Below the pieces are notes generated by a model that saw nothing but the letters and a program-made list of their open reading frames with translations, made no database searches and was not told the DNA's origin. A DNA stretch of 64,000 nucleotides. Origin: Pseudomonas lini. Lineage in GTDB: Bacteria > Pseudomonadota > Gammaproteobacteria > Pseudomonadales > Pseudomonadaceae. Position 1 is the first letter of the stretch. Each line of letters opens with the position of its first letter. The translations under genes and the position numbers were made by a program. Below are positions 56,843-64,000 of the stretch, in pieces. The DNA lies in NCBI RefSeq assembly GCF_964063345.1, contig NZ_OZ061318.1:434001-498000 (forward strand), read 5' to 3'.

Positions 56843-58363
56843 TTAGAAGAACCCCAGCGGATTGATGTCGTAGCTCACCAGCAGGTTTTTGGTCTGTTGG
56901 TAATGGTCGAGCATCATCTTGTGGTTCTCACGGCCGACACCGGACTTCTTGTAGCCACCGAACGCGGCGTGGGCCGGGTACAGGTGGTAGCAGTTGGTCC
57001 AGACGCGACCGGCCTTGATCGCCCGGCCCATGCGGTAGGCACGGTTGATGTCGCGGGTCCAGAGGCCGGCGCCGAGGCCGAACTCGCTGTCGTTGGCAAT
57101 AGCCAGGGCTTCGGCTTCGTCCTTGAAGGTGGTGATACCCACCACCGGGCCGAAGATTTCTTCCTGGAACACACGCATTTTGTTGTGGCCCTTGAGCAGG
57201 GTCGGCTGGATGTAATAGCCGGTCGACAAATCGCCTTCAAGGCGCTCGGCCGCGCCGCCGGTGAGCAGTTCGGCGCCCTCCTCCTGAGCAATTTTCAGGT
57301 ACGAGAGGATCTTGTCGTATTGCTGCTCGGACGCCTGGGCGCCGACCATGGTTTCGGTGTCCAGCGGGTTGCCGCGCTTGATCTTGACGATCTTCTTCAT
57401 CACCTCGGCCATGAACGGCTCGTAGATCGATTCCTGCACCAGCGCCCGGGACGGACAGGTGCAGACTTCGCCCTGGTTGAAGAACGCCAGCACCAGGCCT
57501 TCGGCGGCTTTCTCGATGAACTGCGGCTCGGCGTTCATGATGTCTTCGAAGAAAATGTTCGGCGACTTGCCGCCCAGCTCGACGGTGCTTGGAATGATGT
57601 TCTCGGCGGCGCAATGCATGATGTGCGCGCCAACCGGGGTTGAGCCGGTGAAGGCGATCTTGGCGATGCGCTTGCTGGTGGCCAGCGCCTCACCGGCTTC
57701 GCGACCGAAACCCTGGACGATGTTCAGCACACCGGCCGGCAGCAAGTCGGCGATCAGCTCGGCAAACACCATGATCGACAGCGGCGTTTGTTCGGCGGGT
57801 TTGAGCACGATGCAGTTGCCGGCAGCCAGGGCCGGGGCGAGTTTCCAGGCGGCCATCAGCAGCGGAAAGTTCCACGGAATGATCTGCCCGACCACGCCCA
57901 ATGGTTCGTGGAAATGATAGGCGGTGGTCAGTTCGTTGATCTCGGCGGCGCCACCTTCCTGAGCGCGGATGCAACCGGCGAAATAACGGAAGTGGTCGGC
58001 AGCCAAAGGCACGTCGGCGTTGAGGGTTTCGCGCACGGCCTTGCCGTTGTCCCAGGTTTCGGTGACGGCGAGGATTTCCAGGTTCTGTTCGATGCGATCG
58101 GCGATTTTCAGCAGCACCAGCGAGCGGTCCTGCGCCGAGGTTTTTCCCCAGGCATCGGCGGCGGCATGGGCGGCGTCGAGGGCTTTTTCGATGTCGGCGG
58201 CGCTGGAGCGCGGGAACTCGGCGATCACTTCACCGGTGACCGGTGAGGTGTTGGTGAAGTACTCGCCGTTGATTGGGGCAACGAACTCGCCGCCGATGAA
58301 ATTGCCGTAGCGCGGTTTGAAGGAAACGACGGCGCCGGGTGTTCCGGGTTGTGCGTAGATCAT
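56843..58363 (-). CDS. exaC: NAD-dependent aldehyde dehydrogenase (ExaC/PedI type)
   Basis: The 506-residue protein has [10 protein letters not shown] with the general base Glu262, [13 protein letters not shown] with catalytic Cys301, and [21 protein letters not shown]. Sequence and context match ExaC/PedI, the enzyme oxidising acetaldehyde or other aldehydes produced by the adjacent quinoprotein alcohol dehydrogenase. AGAGG precedes the ATG. A CTACTACCAAA element lies about 110 bp upstream. Confidence 0.93.
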   Translation of the reverse strand: MIYAQPGTPGAVVSFKPRYGNFIGGEFVAPINGEYFTNTSPVTGEVIAEFPRSSAADIEKALDAAHAAADAWGKTSAQDRSLVLLKIADRIEQNLEILAVTETWDNGKAVRETLNADVPLAADHFRYFAGCIRAQEGGAAEINELTTAYHFHEPLGVVGQIIPWNFPLLMAAWKLAPALAAGNCIVLKPAEQTPLSIMVFAELIADLLPAGVLNIVQGFGREAGEALATSKRIAKIAFTGSTPVGAHIMHCAAENIIPSTVELGGKSPNIFFEDIMNAEPQFIEKAAEGLVLAFFNQGEVCTCPSRALVQESIYEPFMAEVMKKIVKIKRGNPLDTETMVGAQASEQQYDKILSYLKIAQEEGAELLTGGAAERLEGDLSTGYYIQPTLLKGHNKMRVFQEEIFGPVVGITTFKDEAEALAIANDSEFGLGAGLWTRDINRAYRMGRAIKAGRVWTNCYHLYPAHAAFGGYKKSGVGRENHKMMLDHYQQTKNLLVSYDINPLGFF

Positions 58364-58471
58364 GGTGGGCCTCTGTCTGGGTCGATGCCTGTCAGGCCAA
58401 CAGGCGATGAACCGATAGTAGAGAGCCCCGCCTGCCAGACGAATGCGCCGTTGGCAGGGGGATTCTCGTTA

Positions 58472-58482
58472 TTTGGTAGTAG
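58472..58482. promoter_or_regulatory. CTACTACCAAA element upstream of exaC
   Basis: TTTGGTAGTAG on the plus strand (minus-strand CTACTACCAAA), about 112 bp before the exaC ATG. Confidence 0.52.
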
Positions 58483-58506
58483 AAGGCGCTGCGGTATCAG
58501 CAGGCT

Positions 58507-58631
58507 TTTGTGGCGAGGGAGCTTGCTCCCGCTCGGCTGCGAAGCAGTCGTAAATCCAAACGACTCGGTTGCGGCCGAGAACGTAGGGGGCTGCTTCGCA
58601 GCCCAGCGGGAGCAAGTTCCCTCGCCACAGG
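58507..58631. repeat. REPIN of the GGCGAGGGAGCTTGCTCCCG type
   Basis: Inverted pair between the pedH stop and the exaC promoter; the right arm has one changed base (GCAAGTTCCCTCG). Confidence 0.86.
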
Positions 58632-58664
58632 TAATTCATCACCACAAAGTTGTGGTCGCCGGGG

Positions 58665-60440
58665 TTAGTGCTTGGCTACCAGATCTTTAGGCAACTTGAA
58701 CGTCCAGAGCATGCCGCCCTGGTTGAAGTCCTTGACGCGCTTGGCCACTTCGCCGCCCCACAGCGGTACCGCGCCGCCCCAGCCGGAGAGCACGGAGACG
58801 TATTGTTCCCCGTCCATTTCCCAGGTGATGGGCGAGCCGAGTACGCCGGAACCGGTCTGGAATTCCCAGACTTTCTCGCCAGTCTTGGCATTGAATGCCT
58901 GCAGGAAACCTTCCGGCGTACCGGTGAACACCAGGTTGCCCTTGGTGGTCAGCACTCCGCCCCACAGCGGCGCGAAGTTCTTGTGGCGCCAGACTTCCTT
59001 GCCGGTTTTCGGGTCGATGGCGCGCAGCACGCCGATGTAGTCTTCGTTCAACGGTTTGATGGTGAAACCGGCGCCGAGGAACGCCGCGCCTTTCTTGTAG
59101 GCGATGCCTTCGTTCCAGATGTCCATGCCCCACTCGTTGGACGGTACATAGAACAGGCCGGTGTCGCGGTTGTAGGCCATCGGCATCCAGTTTTTCGCCC
59201 CGAGGAACGCTGGCGCGACGAACACCGAACTGCCTTTGGCTTCGGAGCCCGGCGCCCCCGGACGACTCGCGTCGTTGTAGATCGGCCGACCGTTTTTATC
59301 CAGGCCGCTGGCCCAGGTGATTTTATCCACGAACGGGAAGCCGCGGATGAACTTGCCGTTGGTGCGATCTAGCACGTAGAAGAAACCGTTACGGTCCGCC
59401 GTGGCCGCGGCTTTGATTTCTTTGCCGCCTTCGTTGTAGTTGAACGACACCAGCTCGTTCACGCCGTCATAGTCCCAACCGTCGTGGGGCGTGCTCTGGA
59501 AGTGCCATTTGATCGTACCGTCATCCGGGTTCAGCGCCAGGCGCGACGACGAGTAAAGGTTGTCGCCAGGACGCAGGTGCGAGTTCCACGGTGCCGGGTT
59601 GCCGGTGCCGAACAGCAACAGATTGGTTTCCGGGTCGTAGTAGCCGCCCAGCCAAGGTGCCGCGCCGCCGGTTTTCCATAGATCGCCCGGCCAGGTCTTG
59701 CCCGCTTCGCCACCAGAGATGCCGTTTTCTACCGCTTTGCCGTCCTTGTAGACATAGCCCATGTGGCCTTCGACGGTGGGACGAGTCCACAGCAGGTCGC
59801 CGTTTTTCGGATCGTAGGCTTCGATTTTGCCCACCACCCCGAACTCGCCACCGGCCACGCCGGTGATCAATTTGCCGTTGATCACCAACGGTGCCGCGCT
59901 GATGGAATAGCCTTCCTTGTGGTCGGCGACTTTCTTGCTCCAGACGACTTTACCGGTGTCCTTGTTCAGGGCCACGAGCTTGGCGTCGAGGGTGCCGAAA
60001 ATCACCAGATCGCCATACAGCGCGACACCACGGTTGATCACGTCGCAGCACGGACGGATGTCATCGGGCAGGCGCGCGTCGTATTGCCAGAGCTTGCGAC
60101 CGGTGCGCGCATCCACCGCGAACACCCGCGAGTAGGAGCCGGTCATGTACATCACGCCGTCCTTGATCATCGGCTGTGCTTGCTGACCGCGCTGTTTTTC
60201 CCCGCCGAACGAAAAGGCCCAGACCGGGCGCAGATCCTTCACGTTGTCGACATTGAGGGTGTCCAGCGGGCTGTAGCGCTGACCCTGGACGCCCAAGCCA
60301 TTGGTGACGACCTGCTCCGGGTTCTTCGGATCCTGGAGGATGTCTTGATCGGAGACTGCGGCCAATGCCTGGCCAGACAACAGCATGGCACTGAGCAGCA
60401 TGCTCAAAACGAAGGGTTGGCGACGTGCGGGTTGGGTCAT
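58665..60440 (-). CDS. pedH: PQQ-dependent alcohol dehydrogenase, lanthanide type (PedH-like)
   Basis: The 591-residue periplasmic quinoprotein has a signal peptide ending GQALA, an eight-bladed propeller with repeated W motifs, and the vicinal disulfide pair Cys131-Cys132. The active-site stretch [15 protein letters not shown] carries Asp323 and a second Asp325. In this family the extra aspartate two residues after the catalytic one marks lanthanide-dependent enzymes (PedH, XoxF), while calcium enzymes have Ala or Ser there. It should oxidise primary alcohols and pass electrons to cytochrome c. AGAGGCAG precedes the ATG. Confidence 0.93.
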   Translation of the reverse strand: MTQPARRQPFVLSMLLSAMLLSGQALAAVSDQDILQDPKNPEQVVTNGLGVQGQRYSPLDTLNVDNVKDLRPVWAFSFGGEKQRGQQAQPMIKDGVMYMTGSYSRVFAVDARTGRKLWQYDARLPDDIRPCCDVINRGVALYGDLVIFGTLDAKLVALNKDTGKVVWSKKVADHKEGYSISAAPLVINGKLITGVAGGEFGVVGKIEAYDPKNGDLLWTRPTVEGHMGYVYKDGKAVENGISGGEAGKTWPGDLWKTGGAAPWLGGYYDPETNLLLFGTGNPAPWNSHLRPGDNLYSSSRLALNPDDGTIKWHFQSTPHDGWDYDGVNELVSFNYNEGGKEIKAAATADRNGFFYVLDRTNGKFIRGFPFVDKITWASGLDKNGRPIYNDASRPGAPGSEAKGSSVFVAPAFLGAKNWMPMAYNRDTGLFYVPSNEWGMDIWNEGIAYKKGAAFLGAGFTIKPLNEDYIGVLRAIDPKTGKEVWRHKNFAPLWGGVLTTKGNLVFTGTPEGFLQAFNAKTGEKVWEFQTGSGVLGSPITWEMDGEQYVSVLSGWGGAVPLWGGEVAKRVKDFNQGGMLWTFKLPKDLVAKH

Positions 60441-60546
60441 GACGGCTGCCTCTGCGGTTTTTGTTATACCCGGGAAATTTTCCCGGTCTGGTGCAGATTC
60501 TTGGGCGCCGCCGCCCTTGCAACAATTGCCCGCAGTGCGGAGATTG

Positions 60547-60561
60547 CTAGTTCCTTAGTAC
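60547..60561. promoter_or_regulatory. CTACCAA-type element upstream of pedH
   Basis: CTAGTTCCTTAGTAC matches the element before pedF (CTACTCCCTTGGTAG) at 11 of 15 positions. It lies about 107-121 bp before the pedH ATG. Confidence 0.48.
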
Positions 60562-60604
60562 CGGGTCGGAGGAGATGAGTACCGAACCGTATGCCTGACA
60601 CCGA

Positions 60605-60701
60605 TCCCTGTGGGAGCGGGCTTGCCCGCGATGACGGCGTCACATTCAACACATTCGTTGACTGACATTCCGCTATCGCGGGCAAGCCCGCTCCCACAGG
60701 G
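60605..60701. repeat. REPIN between pedH promoter and the metallohydrolase gene
   Basis: Inverted REP pair with loop ACATTCAACACATTCGTTGA. Confidence 0.86.
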
Positions 60702-60712
60702 GCCGGTGTTGC

Positions 60713-61651
60713 TCACAAATCTTTGGCGGAATCCACCCGCCTCATCTGCCCCCGTTCGTAACGCGGGTACAAATGACTTACGCTGCGAATCAGCTCATAG
60801 CGGCTCAGGCTGATCCCGGCAAAACGGTCGGGAATGGGGCTGCGGATCATCTCGGCCATGTCGCTGCCATTGGCCGCGCCATCGCGCATCAGCTGGTCCA
60901 GCCAGGCCAGGTAATCGCACATCTGCTCGAACGGTTTTGTGTCCGTGGCCACCGGTCCATGGCCGGGGACGATCAGCGTCCACGGCAAACCCTGCAGGGT
61001 CGCGATATCCGCCAGCCACACCGACAGCCCCGGGCTGTTAGGCGTGGTCAGGGCGCGTTGATAAAACACCAGGTCCCCGGCAAACAGCACGCCGGTTTTC
61101 TGGTCGAGAATAGCCAGATCCGCGCCGGTGTGCCCACCCAGACTCAGTAGGCGCAAATCGTGATTCCCAAAACTTTTCACGCCTGGCATCAGCGTCTGCG
61201 TCGGCAACACCACCTCGGTGCCGCGCATCCAGTCGCCCACCAGCCGATACATGTTTTCAGCCATGGCATCACCCTGTTGACGCAACAGTTCAGTGGTACC
61301 GGCCAAGGCGCCGATCGGCACGTCGGTGAAAGCCTGGTTGCCCAGCACATGATCAGGATGGTGATGGGTCAGCAGCACCTGAATCACCGGTTTATCGGTG
61401 GTCGCCGCAATCGCTTTGCGCAGGGCCTCGCCATAGCGTTTCGATGGCCCGGTGTCGATTACCACCACGCCCTGTTCGGTGACGATGAACGCGGTGTTGA
61501 CGATGTTGCCGCCGTTGCTCTTGGCGAAGTTATCGGTGCTGCCTTCCAGCAACCAGGTGTCTTCGGCGATCTGCCGGGGCTTGAGTGCGTAATCGGGATC
61601 GGCCAGGGCCGGCAGGCTCAAACTGATGAACAACAGCAGCATCCAGCGCAT
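60713..61651 (-). CDS. Quinoprotein-associated periplasmic zinc metallohydrolase
   Basis: The 312-residue protein has a signal peptide (ending PALA-DP) and the metallo-beta-lactamase motif LTHHHPDHVLG (His96, His98, Asp100, His101), then GGHTGADL and VPGHGP. Such proteins are found with quinoprotein dehydrogenases as a relay-system hydrolase of unknown substrate. The ATG at 61651 is preferred over GTG 61654 because AAGGAG is better spaced. Confidence 0.87.
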   Translation of the reverse strand: MRWMLLLFISLSLPALADPDYALKPRQIAEDTWLLEGSTDNFAKSNGGNIVNTAFIVTEQGVVVIDTGPSKRYGEALRKAIAATTDKPVIQVLLTHHHPDHVLGNQAFTDVPIGALAGTTELLRQQGDAMAENMYRLVGDWMRGTEVVLPTQTLMPGVKSFGNHDLRLLSLGGHTGADLAILDQKTGVLFAGDLVFYQRALTTPNSPGLSVWLADIATLQGLPWTLIVPGHGPVATDTKPFEQMCDYLAWLDQLMRDGAANGSDMAEMIRSPIPDRFAGISLSRYELIRSVSHLYPRYERGQMRRVDSAKDL

Positions 61652-61666
61652 CACTCGCTCCTTGGG

Positions 61667-62416
61667 TCAGGGAATGGCCGCATCGAATTGATTGCCGCTG
61701 TTGTCGCGCAACACCAGGCGCGTCTGCCCTGCTCCTTCAATATCGAAGGCCAAATTGGGGTTTTCGTTGACCGCCGGGAACAACTCCAGACGCGCCAGCA
61801 GTTGATCGTTTTGATCGCGCAGCTCGGCCTGATTGATGAAGAATTCCGGGATGCCGCTGACCATGCCGTTGTCCATCGGGTGCGCCACCTGCAAACGCAC
61901 GCGACTGAACTCGCCACGGGGATAGCGACCACCCAGCACTTCGCCGATGTGTTCCTCCCAACCCGGCTGAGTGCGCACCACGCTCGGTGCCGTGCAGCCG
62001 CCGCCTGCCGCGTCAATCAGGGTCGAGCCGACGTGCCACAGCCCGTCGCGGGTCAGTACCGCCGCGCGCAATGGCGTGGCCTGTTCAACGCGGATGCGGA
62101 TCGACAGCCACGGCAGCACCCCGGTCAAGGGTTCGAAGTCGACGATTTTCGGCAGCGGATTGAGTTCGGCCCAGGCGAGGATTCGCACCACTTCATCCTT
62201 GAACGCCCGGGCGTCAATTTCCAGCGGAACTTGTCGGGCGTCTTCGGCAAATGGCGGCGCGAGCAACTTGACCCGCTCGTCGAACACGAACGGCGCGTCG
62301 CCGAGCATCTGCTTGTGATAAAACCCCCACATCACCGACGGCACCGGATCGACATCCGCCGCGTGCGCGGCCAGGGGTAACCAGCAGGCCAACAGACAAC
62401 TCGCTCGCCAGTTCAC
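61667..62416 (-). CDS. Quinoprotein-associated SoxYZ-like carrier protein
   Basis: The 249-residue periplasmic protein has a signal peptide ending AHA-AD. An N-terminal part with SoxY-like sequence leads to a GGGCTAPS cysteine region comparable to the SoxY carrier cysteine, followed by a SoxZ-like C-terminal part. It is typical of loci with PQQ dehydrogenases; its cargo is unknown. GTG start at 62416, overlapping the upstream gene by one base. Confidence 0.82.
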   Translation of the reverse strand: MNWRASCLLACWLPLAAHAADVDPVPSVMWGFYHKQMLGDAPFVFDERVKLLAPPFAEDARQVPLEIDARAFKDEVVRILAWAELNPLPKIVDFEPLTGVLPWLSIRIRVEQATPLRAAVLTRDGLWHVGSTLIDAAGGGCTAPSVVRTQPGWEEHIGEVLGGRYPRGEFSRVRLQVAHPMDNGMVSGIPEFFINQAELRDQNDQLLARLELFPAVNENPNLAFDIEGAGQTRLVLRDNSGNQFDAAIP

Positions 62417-63291
62417 TATTGATACATCTCGGGCACGTCATACCGCAGGCCGTAACGGGCATAAATGGCTTTCACCGAACCCTCGCGAATCAACGTTTCC
62501 AGCGCCTCTTCCACGGCGTAGGCCAGTTGCCGATTGCTTTCATGCACCGCCATGCCGATCTCCCAGAGCTGTTTGCCCATGTTCGGGTAGGCGTTTTCCG
62601 CCAGCGCCACTTGCGGGTCGGCGGCCTGATGGACTTGCCAGTCGATCTCGCCGCGCATGGCCATCACCGCATCGACTTCACCGGCCTTCATCGCGGCAAA
62701 CGCCTGAGGTACACCTGGATAATGGCGGGTCTTTGCGGCGAGCATGCCGTTGAACACCGAGGTCAGGTAAAACGACGGCACGCTGTCGACTTCGACGCCG
62801 ATCGGGTGTTGCTGGAACACCGCGACACTCGCCACCGAGTCCAGTCGACGACGGTCGTAAGCCACTTGCCATTGTTCGGTCTGGTACGGCCCGAACATCA
62901 CCACATGGCCGTTTTCCAGCTCACCCAGTTCATTGCGTTTCTGTGAGTAATCGCGATCGTAGGGCACGCGCATCATCAGGTCGGCCAGTTGCTGGTTGTG
63001 CAACTGACTGGCCCGCCAGATGTAATCGCGCAGGTCGTCATCGAGCTTTTCCCCGGCGGGTGCCCAGATCAGTTTCAGGCGTACCCCCATGGCCTTGGCC
63101 AAGGCCTGGGCAAGTTCGACATCGACCCCGCGAGCCTCGCCAGCGTCTTCAAAGCTGTAGGGCGCGAAGTCCTTGTACACCGCGACTTTCAGCTCCGCGG
63201 CGGCGATCATTTCGTCATAGGTACGGACCTGCGCCTGCGCTGTCTGGCAACACAGCCACACAGCGCTGACCAACACCGCGAGCAAACGCAT
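62416..63291 (-). CDS. Periplasmic solute-binding-like protein PedG
   Basis: The 291-residue protein has a signal peptide (ending AQA-QV) and a type II periplasmic binding fold (AAELKVAVYKDFAPYSFEDA, GVDVELAQALAKAMGV, DAVMAMRGEIDWQ). It is the ABC-type substrate-binding-like protein that accompanies quinoprotein dehydrogenases; no permease is present. GGAG precedes the ATG. It overlaps the SoxYZ-like gene by one base and lies 3 bases after pedF. Confidence 0.87.
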   Translation of the reverse strand: MRLLAVLVSAVWLCCQTAQAQVRTYDEMIAAAELKVAVYKDFAPYSFEDAGEARGVDVELAQALAKAMGVRLKLIWAPAGEKLDDDLRDYIWRASQLHNQQLADLMMRVPYDRDYSQKRNELGELENGHVVMFGPYQTEQWQVAYDRRRLDSVASVAVFQQHPIGVEVDSVPSFYLTSVFNGMLAAKTRHYPGVPQAFAAMKAGEVDAVMAMRGEIDWQVHQAADPQVALAENAYPNMGKQLWEIGMAVHESNRQLAYAVEEALETLIREGSVKAIYARYGLRYDVPEMYQ

Positions 63292-63294
63292 GGG

Positions 63295-63756
63295 TCACTC
63301 CTCGACGTGCACGCTGTCCAGGTAGGTGCGCACCGCCCACAAGGCTTCCTGACTCAGGTAGTCGGCCATCTTCGGCATGTACACCCGGCCGTCACGCACG
63401 GCGCCATGGCGCACGCGTTCGACGAACCATTCATCACCGGCCTCGCCGACGTCGAGCATGCGCAAGTCGGGCGCGATGCCGCCAGACTTGGCTTCCAGGC
63501 CATGACAGGCCGCGCAGTTCTGGTTGTAGGCCGAAGAACCGATTTCCAAAGCCTTATCGCGCTCAGGGGAGGAGCGGTAAGGGTTCGCCGCCGCCCAACC
63601 ATCGGCATCGACCTGCACGCCGGCATCCTTGATCGGGGTCAGTCCCTGGGTTTCGACGGCTTGGGGTACCACGTTGCCGTGGGCCCAGACGGAACCTGCG
63701 TTGATGAAACCGGCCAGCAGTCCGGCAACGAGCAAGGCGTTGCGTTTTGTTGTCAT
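63295..63756 (-). CDS. pedF: Cytochrome c550 PedF
   Basis: The 153-residue periplasmic cytochrome has a signal peptide (ending VWA-HG), one heme motif CAACH (81-85) and a methionine ligand region VYMPKM. It accepts electrons from the quinoprotein alcohol dehydrogenase and passes them to the terminal oxidase. AGGG precedes the ATG. A CTACTACCAAGGGAGTAG element lies about 105-120 bp upstream. Confidence 0.92.
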   Translation of the reverse strand: MTTKRNALLVAGLLAGFINAGSVWAHGNVVPQAVETQGLTPIKDAGVQVDADGWAAANPYRSSPERDKALEIGSSAYNQNCAACHGLEAKSGGIAPDLRMLDVGEAGDEWFVERVRHGAVRDGRVYMPKMADYLSQEALWAVRTYLDSVHVEE

Positions 63757-63859
63757 TGTTCTGCCCTCAAGATTGCACGCAAAACCTCTTTGAAGAGGCT
63801 ATGGCACCCATCTTAGGAACGGCTTTGCGCCAACCCCATGCTGCTTTGGTGGCCGAGGC

Positions 63860-63877
63860 CTACTCCCTTGGTAGTAG
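63860..63877. promoter_or_regulatory. CTACTACCAAGGGAGTAG element upstream of pedF
   Basis: The minus strand reads CTACTACCAAGGGAGTAG, a partly palindromic site. It overlaps the stop of the 42-codon frame. It is the longest copy of the motif shared by four promoters. Confidence 0.55.
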
Positions 63878-63988
63878 GGCTTGTGGCGCAGGCCCAACCA
63901 GTACCGGTCGGGCGCCGTGAAGCTTGTCGACGCCGATCAGGGTCAGGATCAGCAAAAACGGCAGGAGCAGTGCTTTGAGAATTCGCAT
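63860..63988 (-). CDS. Possible 42-residue membrane or exported peptide
   Basis: An ATG at 63988 has a strong GGGAG ribosome site nine bases upstream. The frame encodes a hydrophobic start (MRILKALLLPFLLILTLIGV) and a short tail (residues 21-42, ending LLPRE) before TAG. It may be a small membrane peptide. It could instead be the residue of a longer gene or noncoding, as its end lies in the pedF promoter. Confidence 0.5.
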   Translation of the reverse strand: MRILKALLLPFLLILTLIGVDKLHGARPVLVGPAPQALLPRE

Positions 63989-64000
63989 GGTCAATCTCCC

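Larger units (their letters stand above)
58364..58664. promoter_or_regulatory. Promoter region of exaC with REPIN
   Basis: It holds a CTACTACCAAA element (58472-58482) and a REPIN (58507-58631). No gene. Confidence 0.55.

Overview
The window is about 60% GC and packed with short palindromic REP/REPIN repeats. Together with its gene content, this points to a chromosome of a Pseudomonas species, most likely in the P. fluorescens group. No rRNA, tRNA, CRISPR array, prophage or intact insertion sequence was seen. About 50 protein genes are supported, including a 23-codon pqqA and a 42-codon frame at the right edge.

Layout. (1) 1-2685: a truncated HAAAP-type amino-acid permease and a D-2-hydroxyacid dehydrogenase. 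(2) 2694-23745: a complete type VI secretion system (T6SS). All 13 core genes are present as two divergent units: tssJ-K-L-M-A on the minus strand and tssB-C-hcp-E-F-G-clpV-(two small genes)-vgrG-(MORN protein) on the plus strand. A DUF4280 PAAR-like gene closes the locus. The two small AT-richer genes between clpV and vgrG both carry complete zinc-deaminase active-site motifs (HAE or CAE, then PCxxC). They look like T6SS cargo toxins and are the most unusual item in the window. (3) 23936-28302: an APH-like kinase plus SDR pair, a Gfo/Idh/MocA dehydrogenase behind two GGAA-N6-TTCC sites, a small lipoprotein and a DUF1652 protein. (4) 28496-32957: a triple-PAS LuxR-type regulator, then a more AT-rich segment with DUF2867, DJ-1/PfpI and TetR genes. 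(5) 32958-41506: reductive pyrimidine catabolism (beta-ureidopropionase, NCS1 nucleobase symporter, dihydropyrimidinase, PreT/PreA dihydropyrimidine dehydrogenase) with a RutR-like TetR regulator. (6) 41644-42873: copC-copD. (7) 43100-50426: uronate uptake and oxidation (OprD-like porin, uronate dehydrogenase, aldarolactonase, TRAP transporter DctPQM, aldose-1-epimerase). (8) 50411-64000: a periplasmic PQQ alcohol-oxidation locus with a sensor kinase, ErcA, PqqE, PqqC, PqqB and PqqA (no pqqD), an aldehyde dehydrogenase, a lanthanide-type quinoprotein alcohol dehydrogenase (PedH-like), its accessory periplasmic proteins and cytochrome c550.

How the parts work together. The two tss units build the membrane complex, baseplate, sheath, tube and tip. 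The deaminases, VgrG, the MORN protein and the PAAR-like protein form the payload end. The pyrimidine genes form a divergon around a 13-bp-arm palindrome and together encode uptake plus all three enzymatic steps from uracil or thymine to beta-amino acids. The PQQ locus makes cofactor, oxidises alcohol, disposes of aldehyde and passes electrons to cytochrome c. Four of its promoters share a CTACCAA-type element 103-117 bp upstream of the start codon, suggesting one common activator.
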